From the NCBI GenBank assembly GCA_030740335.1, contig JASLXL010000258.1:1-6247 (forward strand): a stretch of DNA of 6,247 nucleotides, given 5' to 3'. The position numbers and the translations under genes are program-made. The first letter of the stretch is position 1. Every line of letters starts with the position of its first letter. The notes beneath the pieces are model-generated. The model was given only the letters and a program-made list of their open reading frames with translations. It was not told the DNA's origin and searched no databases. Positions 1 through 5,035 of the stretch are shown piece by piece. This DNA is from SAR202 cluster bacterium (GTDB taxonomy: Bacteria; Chloroflexota; Dehalococcoidia; SAR202; CAJWER01).

Positions 1-747
1 CAGATCCGGGCGTAGCTCTTCCAGGAACGTGGTGAAGTACCCCCCTAACAAGTCTCGCCATTCTTGAACATCGAAATCCTCGGACGCGATGTCGCGACCG
101 TACATCTGCTTGAAATCACGTTGAATCGGCTCGTTGAATCCGAACTGGTCTGCGTGGTCCATGGGCCTGGCTTCAGTGCGGAGACAGATGAACAGGCCGT
201 CCCAGTCATAACCTTTCAGCAGATTGAGCCAATCTGTTCGCAGGTATTCACGCGTCTCTTCGTAGGCCAGCGAGAGCACGCCCCACTGGTGTAGCTCCCC
301 GGACCGGTCAACGTTGACGTAATGTGGATTGTTGCGGCTGAAGTCACTCTGCCATGCGAAATGCTGGCCGTGCATGGCGTTGTGGTGGCTTACCTCACGT
401 ACCTTCTTGGGAGCCAGCGGCCAGCCCTCGGAAAAGATGCTGACGTATAGGTAGGCTTCCATGCCGAACTCGTGGGCCATGCGAGGCATGACATCGAAGT
501 CGTCCCAGTCCATGTCGTTTCGGACCTTACCGACTGCCCTGCGATAGTTCCTCGCGGTATAATAGCGCCCCTTCCTGGTACGCCTACCGTGTCTCCAGTG
601 GACTGTTCCAGCACCCAATTCGTCTCGCCATGCCTCCATGCGACGCCGTAATTTGTCCTCGGTGTCCAGTAAGCCGTCCGCCTCACCGAAGGTAAGGTGG
701 TCGCCCCAAGACGCGCTGGCGATGTTCTGTCCTATGGATTGGCTCAT
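1..747 (-). CDS. Glycosyl-hydrolase-like TIM-barrel protein, 3' end cut by window edge
   Basis: An open frame of 249 codons runs without a stop from an ATG at 747 to the left edge, so the C-terminus is missing. The start is supported by AAAGGAG seven bases upstream (TGCGCA between). Visible pattern: a core strand at about residues 95-104 (GMEAYLYVSI), then SRNNPHYV at 137-144, LAYEETREYLRTDW at 160-173, YDWDGLFICLRTEARP at 180-195 and GFNEPIQRDFKQMYGRDI at 203-220. The arrangement of a core strand, a row of Y-E-x-x-R-E-Y-L, a Y-x-W-D-G strand and an F-N-E-P...YG segment is what I know from family-10-like glycosyl hydrolase (GHL10-type) TIM barrels of environmental bacteria. Acidic residues D183 and E192 are candidates for active-site positions. 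No signal peptide is visible, so it is probably cytoplasmic. It lies 107 bases after the acyl-CoA dehydrogenase. The CDS is certain from frame and codon sense. The family is a recall-based call and the substrate is unknown. Confidence 0.75.
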   Translation of the reverse strand, partial: MSQSIGQNIASASWGDHLTFGEADGLLDTEDKLRRRMEAWRDELGAGTVHWRHGRRTRKGRYYTARNYRRAVGKVRNDMDWDDFDVMPRMAHEFGMEAYLYVSIFSEGWPLAPKKVREVSHHNAMHGQHFAWQSDFSRNNPHYVNVDRSGELHQWGVLSLAYEETREYLRTDWLNLLKGYDWDGLFICLRTEARPMDHADQFGFNEPIQRDFKQMYGRDIASEDFDVQEWRDLLGGYFTTFLEELRPDL

Positions 748-854
748 TGCGCACTCCTTTGGCTGCGTGCAGACTTCAATCGCTAGTTGAATCCCGAATC
801 GTGAAGCCGGGGGTGAGTAGATGGTTGAAGGATAGGAAGGTCAGCGATGCGAGC

Positions 855-2015
855 CTATATGGAATACTTCTCCAGGAGTCGTCGGGCGATAATCAGTTTT
901 TGCATCTCGTTCGTGCCCTCACCGATGATCATTAGCGGCGCCTCGCGGTAATATCGTTCCACCGGATACTCCTTGACGTAGCCGTATCCACCGTGGATCC
1001 GCATCGCCTCCAACGTCACCTCTCCGCACGTCTCGGACGCGAACAGCTTCGCCATGCCCGCCTCGAGATCAACACGATTTCCCTCATCCTTGAGTCGGGC
1101 CGCCTCTGCGGTGAGCAGGCGCGCTGCATGGATTTTCGTACCCATCTCCGCCAACTTGAGCTGTATCGCCTGGTGTTGCGCGATCGGCACGCCGAATGCA
1201 ACGCGTTTCTGCGCGTACGCAATTGCCGCCTCGAAGGCTGCCGTGGCCACGCCTACGGCCCTAGCAGCCACGTTGATCCGCCCCGATTCGAGTCCGTACA
1301 TGATCTGCCCGAACCCGCGCCCCTCCTCGCCACCAAGTAGGTTGGCGGCCGGGACACGCGCATTGGTAAACACCAGTTCGACCGTATCGATGCCTCGGTA
1401 GCCCATCTTGTCCAGGTGCTGACCCACGGTGAAACCCTCTGTAGGCCTCTCTACAACTATGCAAGAGATACCACGGTAGGGGGGATTTGCTCCAGTGTCG
1501 GTCTTGACCATGACGGCGAATGCGGTGCCGTGCTCACCGTTGGTGATGAACATCTTGGTGCCGTTGAGGACGTATTCGTCGCCGTCCCGCACCGCCGTCG
1601 TCTGGATGTTCTGGACGTCGCTGCCGGCCTCCGGCTCCGTAAGGGCCAGCGCCCCGCGGATTTCCCCATCCGCCATGCCGTGGAGCCAGCGGTGTTTCTG
1701 GTCGTCAGTGCCGTACTTTTCGACGATGGACGCTAGGAGGTGGTGCGTCCCGATGATGCCGCTGACAGACATCCAGCCCTTGGCCAGCTCCTCGAAGATC
1801 AGCGCCATGGTGGCGGTGTCCATCCCGAGGCCGCCAAACTCCTCCGCAATCGTTATCCCAAACAGGCCCAGCTCCTTCATCTGCTCGACAAGCTCGGTGG
1901 GGTAGATGTCCTCGTCGTCGTACTTACTCGCGACCGGTATCACATCGCGCCGTACGAACTCCCGAACGAGGCTGAGGATCTGGTTTTTTATCTCAGGTGA
2001 AACGGTGGGACTCAT
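855..2015 (-). CDS. Acyl-CoA dehydrogenase, FAD-dependent
   Basis: 386 residues, the usual length for a soluble acyl-CoA dehydrogenase, which oxidises an acyl-CoA to the trans-2-enoyl-CoA and passes electrons to electron-transfer flavoprotein. Order of parts: helical N-terminal domain (about 1-120), signature ALTEPEAGSD at 124-133, FAD-contact segment FITNG at 156-160, middle beta domain to about 225, and C-terminal helical domain. RVAFGVPIAQHQAIQ at 271-285 and MRIHGGYGY at 338-346 contact FAD in the family. The catalytic base is E366 in GEGTNE, the position of the Glu in medium-chain acyl-CoA dehydrogenase. R339 stands where many members have Gln, a common variant. The ATG at 2015 is chosen because it follows AGGG with 7-base spacing and gives the family N-terminus. 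The frame stays open further upstream, but only across the preceding gene. The start is 11 bases after the NTF2-like gene, suggesting coupled translation. Acyl-chain specificity cannot be read from sequence. Confidence 0.95.
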   Translation of the reverse strand: MSPTVSPEIKNQILSLVREFVRRDVIPVASKYDDEDIYPTELVEQMKELGLFGITIAEEFGGLGMDTATMALIFEELAKGWMSVSGIIGTHHLLASIVEKYGTDDQKHRWLHGMADGEIRGALALTEPEAGSDVQNIQTTAVRDGDEYVLNGTKMFITNGEHGTAFAVMVKTDTGANPPYRGISCIVVERPTEGFTVGQHLDKMGYRGIDTVELVFTNARVPAANLLGGEEGRGFGQIMYGLESGRINVAARAVGVATAAFEAAIAYAQKRVAFGVPIAQHQAIQLKLAEMGTKIHAARLLTAEAARLKDEGNRVDLEAGMAKLFASETCGEVTLEAMRIHGGYGYVKEYPVERYYREAPLMIIGEGTNEMQKLIIARRLLEKYSI

Positions 2016-2022
2016 ACTTTTG

Positions 2023-2029
2023 CCCTCTA
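2023..2029 (-). promoter_or_regulatory. Ribosome binding site of the acyl-CoA dehydrogenase overlapping the upstream stop
   Basis: On the minus strand the bases read TAGAGGG, where TAG is the stop of the NTF2-like gene and GAGGG is the Shine-Dalgarno element. It is followed by CAAAAGT and then ATG at 2015. The shared bases decide the dehydrogenase start and imply translational coupling between the two genes. Confidence 0.65.
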
Positions 2030-2419
2030 GCGTGTCGTGCGGTTCTTGCGGTACGAATCCTTGAGGGCTATCTTGCCGTCTCTGAACGTGATGACATCGC
2101 AGCCGTTCACCTCGACCGAGGAGCCGTCCGTGTCGGTCCCTGTGAAGGTCCACTCGGCAATGCCCCTGTCGCCGCTCACGAAGTATTTTGGGTTGGTCCA
2201 CTTGCCGTCCGAGGAGCGGTCTAGGAACCACTGGAGCGCTTCTCGCACCTGGTTCGGCCCCTCATAGCAGGTCCCGTGGGCTTCCGGTCCGAAGGAGCTG
2301 TTGAACACGCAGTCCTCGGTCATCAATGCCATCATTGCGTCGATGTCGTCGCGATCACCGGCGAGGCCGAAGGCCTTCAAAGCGGCGATATTTTTCTGCT
2401 CGGTGTAGCTCTTGGTCAC
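2027..2419 (-). CDS. SnoaL/NTF2-like fold protein, copy A
   Basis: 130 residues, typical for one cone-shaped alpha+beta NTF2 domain (SnoaL-like, ketosteroid-isomerase-related). The start is GTG at 2419, preceded by GAGGTGGGCAA, and aligns with the ATG of the neighbouring copy. The N-terminal helices (about 5-35) include DDIDAMMALMTEDC, the usual family opening. The core strands carry FVSGDRGIAEWTFTGT (80-95), VEVNGCDVITFRDGKI (102-117) and a basic tail, KDSYRKNRTTR. Compared with Comamonas ketosteroid isomerase, D108 falls at the Asp99 position, while the Asp38 catalytic base is replaced by a serine (S41). It is therefore probably not a standard steroid isomerase. It lies 44 bases after copy B and 11 bases before the acyl-CoA dehydrogenase, which points to a shared transcript. 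Members of this fold act as isomerases, cyclases, dehydratases or binding proteins. The actual role is unknown. Confidence 0.88.
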   Translation of the reverse strand: MTKSYTEQKNIAALKAFGLAGDRDDIDAMMALMTEDCVFNSSFGPEAHGTCYEGPNQVREALQWFLDRSSDGKWTNPKYFVSGDRGIAEWTFTGTDTDGSSVEVNGCDVITFRDGKIALKDSYRKNRTTR

Positions 2420-2493
2420 TTGCCCACCTCACCGCCGGTTGGGGTCGTACGTTCGAAGACCCTTCAGGACGTTGTGCGGTTCTTGCGGTACGA
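2037..2493. repeat. Direct repeats joining the two NTF2-like copies
   Basis: The same 20 bases (GTGCGGTTCTTGCGGTACGA) occur at 2037-2056 and 2474-2493. A second shared stretch of 19 bases (CTGTCGCCGCTCACGAAGT) occurs at 2166-2184 and 2603-2621. Both are offset by exactly 437 bases, so they mark the tandem gene duplication. The repeats lie in coding DNA for the C-terminal half of each protein. Confidence 0.85.
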
Positions 2494-2856
2494 GTCCTTT
2501 ATGGAGATTTTGCCGTCACGGAAGGTGAACATGTCGCACCCGTTGGCCTCGATGGAGGAGCCGTCGGGCATCGTAGCCGTGAACCTCCACTCGGAGACGC
2601 CTCTGTCGCCGCTCACGAAGTGTTGCGCGTCATTCCACTGTCCGTCAGGGAAGGTGTCGAGGAACCACTGGTATCCCTCGCGGACCTTCTCACGGCCCAG
2701 GAACTGCGAGCCGTTGACATAGAGACCCATCGAGCCAAAGAAGTCGCATTCGTCGGCCATGCAGTCCATCAGCACATCGATATCGTGGTCGTTCCACGCA
2801 TTTCCGAATTTTTCCAGTAGCGCGACTTTCACTTGGTCACTAACAGCGGTAGCCAT
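2464..2856 (-). CDS. SnoaL/NTF2-like fold protein, copy B
   Basis: 130 residues, the same length as copy A, and it aligns with it without gaps. By eye about 67 of 130 positions are identical: roughly 37 of the last 50 but only about 30 of the first 80. The ATG at 2856 has a strong AAGGAGGT six bases upstream. Shared parts include QWFLD (63-67), FVSGDRG (80-86), NGCD (105-108), TFRDGKI (111-117) and KDSYRKNRTT (120-129). D108 is kept at the ketosteroid isomerase Asp99 position, while the Asp38 position is G41. The pocket-lining N-terminal half differs strongly (CDFFGSMGLYVNGSQF against CVFNSSFGPEAHGTCY), so the two copies may bind different ligands or form a heterodimer. It is the first gene after a 239-base spacer with a likely promoter, hence probably the head of the block running to the acyl-CoA dehydrogenase. 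Enzymatic function is unknown. Confidence 0.9.
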   Translation of the reverse strand: MATAVSDQVKVALLEKFGNAWNDHDIDVLMDCMADECDFFGSMGLYVNGSQFLGREKVREGYQWFLDTFPDGQWNDAQHFVSGDRGVSEWRFTATMPDGSSIEANGCDMFTFRDGKISIKDSYRKNRTTS

Positions 2857-2860
2857 GATC

Positions 2861-2868
2861 GGACCTCC
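2861..2868 (-). promoter_or_regulatory. Near-perfect Shine-Dalgarno of NTF2-like copy B
   Basis: The minus strand reads AAGGAGGTCCGATCATG. The eight-base AAGGAGGT matches the 16S rRNA anti-Shine-Dalgarno fully, with a CCGATC spacer before the ATG. It is the strongest ribosome binding site in the window and suggests high expression of this gene. Confidence 0.85.
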
Positions 2869-2898
2869 TTGTTGCTCCTCTTTTTAACAGATAGGGAG

Positions 2899-2904
2899 AT
2901 TATA
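2899..2904 (-). promoter_or_regulatory. Likely -10 element (TATAAT) for the NTF2/acyl-CoA dehydrogenase block
   Basis: A perfect TATAAT sits on the minus strand in a small AT-rich island, 42 bases upstream of the ATG of copy B. This would give a leader of about 35 bases. The -35 position is poor (TTTCCT at 16-base spacing, about 2921-2926) and no extended -10 TG is seen. The box is clear, but promoter activity is inferred. Confidence 0.4.
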
Positions 2905-3036
2905 TGTACTTGTGGGAGGGAGGAAACCACCACGGCCCTCGGCAAGGAGATATCGCCCCTTGGCTCGTCCCAAACTCAGAACCGGGTAGGGTACACACCT
3001 TCATTCTCGTTTAGACTGGCTCCCACGTCTAGGTCA

Positions 3037-3056
3037 AAGTGCACTTGCCCATGGGC
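3037..3056. repeat. Two adjoining perfect 10-bp palindromes in an intergenic spacer
   Basis: AAGTGCACTT (3037-3046) is followed directly by GCCCATGGGC (3047-3056), each a perfect palindrome. They lie in the 239-base spacer between the P-loop gene and NTF2-like copy B, about 135 bases upstream of the TATAAT box. They could be dimeric regulator sites or chance. The rest of the spacer (2857-3095) shows no convincing gene and no T-tailed terminator. Confidence 0.35.
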
Positions 3057-3095
3057 GTGCCACTCTCCGCCCAACTAAGCGCGCGCAATGCCGCC

Positions 3096-3122
3096 CTAGC
3101 CCTGCAGGGCTTTATGGGCTAG
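3096..3122 (-). repeat. Inverted repeat overlapping the stop codon of the P-loop gene
   Basis: Arms CTAGCCC (3096-3102) and GGGCTAG (3116-3122) can pair across 13 bases, and a competing perfect palindrome AGCCCTGCAGGGCT lies at 3098-3111. The TAG stop is inside one arm. There is no T-run after it in the transcribed direction, so it is not a standard intrinsic terminator. It could still slow ribosomes or protect the 3' end. Confidence 0.35.
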
Positions 3123-3773
3123 GAGACGTGAACGGTCGCTTTCTGACAGGTGCGGGCCGATGTCCTTGGCGAATTGGGCCAGAGTCTCGTCCGGAGTCAT
3201 ATCGGTCGTGTCGTAGGTGAGCCTGTACCGGAGGGTAGACGAGGCGAATTCCTCATCGAAGCGCGCGAGGACGCATTCGATGTCCTGCTCCTTGAGCACG
3301 CCTCGGGGATGAGGTGACTCCTTGAGCCGCTTGGCGATTGCCTCTGGGGACGCCTTCAACAGCACGAGTACGGTGTCGCGAGCGACCTTCATGATGTGGT
3401 TCTCGATGTTGCGACCGATGGCCGAGCGGCTACCGTCATGGCCGTAGTCGTAGTACAGCGGCCCGTAGACCGCGTCCTCGATATGGAAGCCGACCATTAT
3501 GTTGTCGTGATCGGCGTAGAACGCGTCGTTCAGGTGGTACATGATCTGGTGGTTCTGGATCATCGCCTTGAGCTTAGGGCTCAGGGCGTTGACCTGGACG
3601 TACTCCTCTTCCGTGAGGTCGCCATGGCCGATGTCAGGGAACGCAAAGTGGTCATGGAACGGCGGCATGCCCTGCGGTATCGGAGGCCCGAGCGTTTCCT
3701 CGATCCAACCCGCGACATTCTTCGCCAACGTACTCGTACCCGAGTACTCGCAACCTGTGATGATCAGCCTCAT
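3096..3773 (-). CDS. P-loop nucleotide-kinase-like protein with altered Walker A
   Basis: 225 residues. The ATG at 3773 follows AAGGAGCC at about nine bases. The N-terminus is a beta strand and P-loop, MRLIITGCEYSGTSTLAKN. G7-x4-G12-T13-S14 fits the Walker A spacing, but T13 replaces the usual lysine. MVGFHIEDAVYGPLYY (93-108) resembles the acidic/aromatic strand and helix of thymidylate and deoxynucleoside kinases. DTVLVLLKASPEAIAKRLKES (133-153) resembles the kinase strand that precedes the lid, and PHPRG (155-159) may be the lid. HDHFAFPD (40-47) and HLNDAFYADHD (80-90) are rich in His and Asp. The SGTST loop also recalls the PAPS-binding loop of sulfotransferases, but the rest fits kinases better. 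No signal peptide or membrane segment is visible, so it is cytoplasmic. It stands alone, with 193 bases before it and 239 after it. I know no named family for it. The P-loop fold is likely and the function is unknown. Confidence 0.82.
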   Translation of the reverse strand: MRLIITGCEYSGTSTLAKNVAGWIEETLGPPIPQGMPPFHDHFAFPDIGHGDLTEEEYVQVNALSPKLKAMIQNHQIMYHLNDAFYADHDNIMVGFHIEDAVYGPLYYDYGHDGSRSAIGRNIENHIMKVARDTVLVLLKASPEAIAKRLKESPHPRGVLKEQDIECVLARFDEEFASSTLRYRLTYDTTDMTPDETLAQFAKDIGPHLSESDRSRLLAHKALQG

Positions 3774-3825
3774 TTTCTGTGGCTCCTTCCTAGTGTCTTA
3801 TCGGCAAATATGGCCTCTCAACGTA

Positions 3826-3930
3826 TGTCATTCTGAGGAGTCTCCGACGAAGAATCTGGGGAAGGGTCGGCCCTTGGCGTCAATAGTCCGATAGCCCCGC
3901 CTAAGATCCTTCACTTCGTTAAGGATGACA
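3826..3930. repeat. Interspersed palindromic repeat, about 105 bp, MITE- or REP-like
   Basis: The ends are inverted: TGTCATTCTGAGG at 3826-3838 faces the reverse complement TGTCATCCTTAAC read from 3930. An inner pair, GAAGAATCT (3849-3857) against GAAGGATCT (minus strand, 3912-3904), matches 8 of 9. The combination of a GTCATTCTGAG-type start, GAAGAATCT and a GGATGACA end is one I recognise as a high-copy interspersed repeat in many environmental bacterial genomes, including Chloroflexota. It encodes no protein. It fills most of the 193-base spacer between the first aldolase-like gene and the P-loop gene. Copy number cannot be seen from one window. Confidence 0.6.
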
Positions 3931-3936
3931 AGCTTT

Positions 3937-3954
3937 GGCGCCTAAAATGGCGCC
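3937..3954. repeat. GGCGCC hairpin
   Basis: GGCGCC (3937-3942) and GGCGCC (3949-3954) flank TAAAAT and can form a 6-bp GC-rich stem with a 6-base loop on either strand. It follows the aldolase-like gene in the transcribed direction by about 12 bases. No T-run follows, so termination by it alone is doubtful. Confidence 0.35.
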
Positions 3955-3966
3955 TACAGACAAGAC

Positions 3967-3980
3967 CTATCCCAGGATAG
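3967..3980 (-). repeat. Small palindrome at the stop codon of aldolase paralog 1
   Basis: CTATCC-CA-GGATAG spans the last codons and the TAG stop. It can form a five-base-pair stem with a four-base loop. It is short and has no T-run, so the functional case is weak. Confidence 0.25.
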
Positions 3981-4941
3981 ACTGGTTCCAGTCCACCCAG
4001 TCCATAGCACCGCTGGTTACGACCAGATTATTGTAGTGCTCAATATACGCATCGGACGGTGATGCTTGTCCAGGGAACCATGGGCCCGCATCCAATCCCA
4101 TCGCCTTCAGCAGAATCAGTGCATGGGGTCCGTCGGCGACCATCGGGTTGGCGGGTGGAGTGTCGCCTCCCGGGCCATAGACCGGCTCGAACCATAGCTG
4201 TTTGTAAAGCGCGTCGTACTCGTCGAACTTCCCTTGCTCTATCAGGTCAATTCGGTGCAGCGAAAGCCTCGGAGCCACGTTGCCGTACACATCAACGAAG
4301 GCCCGCATGCCATACTTTGAGCCTTGGGAAAAGAATGGCGCATTTTCGACAAAGACGAATCGATCGCCGTAGAGCTGCTGCATCCCGACATACTGGTCTA
4401 TGCTGGGCGCACTCCACTTCAATCCGACAATGTTCTCCAGATCCGCGAAGCGCTCGAACAGGGCCCTGCTGAAGGAGTAGCCAGGCTGCGGCATAACCCA
4501 GAAGCTGTTGTACAGCACTAGGCCGATGTCTACCCGGTCGTTCACGTACTTGTGGTGGAGGAAGATGTCGTCCTCGGTTGGCAGCGAGTAGTGGGGGGGA
4601 CACAGTAGTACAAAATCGACGCCGGCGTCAGCGGCCACCTGAGCCCTCCTGGCCGCCTTCCGGGCGCTCAGCTCCGCGATCATCACCATCGTCGGAGTCT
4701 GGCCTTTGGCCTCGTCTACCACAAGCTTCGCGAGGTCGGCGAACTCGCCGTCCTCCAGCATGTACGCCTCTCCGACGCCGCCCGCTATCAGCAGGACGCC
4801 TTTGCCTTCCACGATGCCCTGATCAATAAGCCATCGTACATGTTTGCGCTGGCTGTCCAGCAGCAAGTTGTAGTTGTCGTCATTGAACGTCGGCATCGAC
4901 AGAATGCTGCCGAATAGTTTTTCCCTGCGAGTCCTACCCAT
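3967..4941 (-). CDS. Dihydrodipicolinate synthase/N-acetylneuraminate lyase superfamily aldolase, paralog 1
   Basis: 324 residues, slightly longer than the roughly 290-300 of DapA, forming one TIM barrel. The ATG at 4941 is chosen because AGGAG lies nine bases upstream and MGRTRREKLFGSI aligns with the neighbouring paralog. An ATG at 4998 would add 19 residues encoded partly by an inserted palindrome. The Schiff-base lysine is K175 in VGLKWS and the barrel tyrosine is Y144 in LYNSFW. Y118 in PHYSLP matches the DapA tyrosine supplied by the partner subunit. The pyruvate-binding GTTGE motif of DapA is GGVGE (54-58), losing both threonines, and the position of DapA Arg138 is V149 in YNSFWV. The family forms or breaks carbon-carbon bonds next to a 2-keto acid through a lysine imine. 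The substitutions argue against lysine biosynthesis and for a different substrate. It probably shares a transcript with paralog 2, whose stop lies 94 bases upstream. Confidence 0.93.
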   Translation of the reverse strand: MGRTRREKLFGSILSMPTFNDDNYNLLLDSQRKHVRWLIDQGIVEGKGVLLIAGGVGEAYMLEDGEFADLAKLVVDEAKGQTPTMVMIAELSARKAARRAQVAADAGVDFVLLCPPHYSLPTEDDIFLHHKYVNDRVDIGLVLYNSFWVMPQPGYSFSRALFERFADLENIVGLKWSAPSIDQYVGMQQLYGDRFVFVENAPFFSQGSKYGMRAFVDVYGNVAPRLSLHRIDLIEQGKFDEYDALYKQLWFEPVYGPGGDTPPANPMVADGPHALILLKAMGLDAGPWFPGQASPSDAYIEHYNNLVVTSGAMDWVDWNQSILG

Positions 4942-4981
4942 TGTGATCAGCTCCTGATTATTGCGTGATTCGGGACTATGG

Positions 4982-5032
4982 TTCGACAGGCTCTCCATGA
5001 ACGGCCTTTCCGCTCACCCTGAGCCTGTCGAA
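4982..5032. repeat. 51-bp interspersed palindrome between the two aldolase genes
   Basis: Perfect 12-bp arms TTCGACAGGCTC (4982-4993) and its complement (5021-5032) continue as imperfect inner arms (4994-5004 and 5010-5020, about 6 of 11 paired) around a CCTTT loop at 5005-5009. The core, a GCTCACCCTGAGCCTGTCGAA-type string, is one I recognise as a frequent intergenic repeat in environmental bacteria. The element ends three bases before the stop codon of paralog 2 and introduces the ATG at 4998 that falsely lengthens paralog 1. No transposase is nearby, so any movement would be in trans. Confidence 0.75.
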
Positions 5033-5035
5033 GGG

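Noticed and set aside
2016..2231. An N-terminal extension of the acyl-CoA dehydrogenase to 458 residues.
   Set aside because: It runs across the NTF2-like gene in another frame, has no family similarity, and the ATG at 2015 has its own ribosome binding site.
2903..3010. A minus-strand frame of 34 codons in the 2857-3095 spacer.
   Set aside because: It has no ribosome binding site, a composition unlike a protein, and ends in the TATAAT region.
2833..3078. A plus-strand open frame of 81 codons.
   Set aside because: It starts inside NTF2-like copy B on the other strand, has no ribosome binding site and its translation has no recognisable features.
3795..3821. A promoter for the P-loop gene (TTGAGA, 15 bases, TAAGAC).
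   Set aside because: The spacer is too short and the -10 match is weak; transcription may instead enter from the aldolase genes.
3937..3954. A Rho-independent terminator after aldolase paralog 1.
   Set aside because: The GGCGCC stem is not followed by a T-run on the minus strand.
4942..4998. A start of aldolase paralog 1 at 4998 (343 residues).
   Set aside because: The extra 19 residues come partly from the palindromic repeat and are absent from paralog 2; the ATG at 4941 has AGGAG upstream and aligns with the paralog start.
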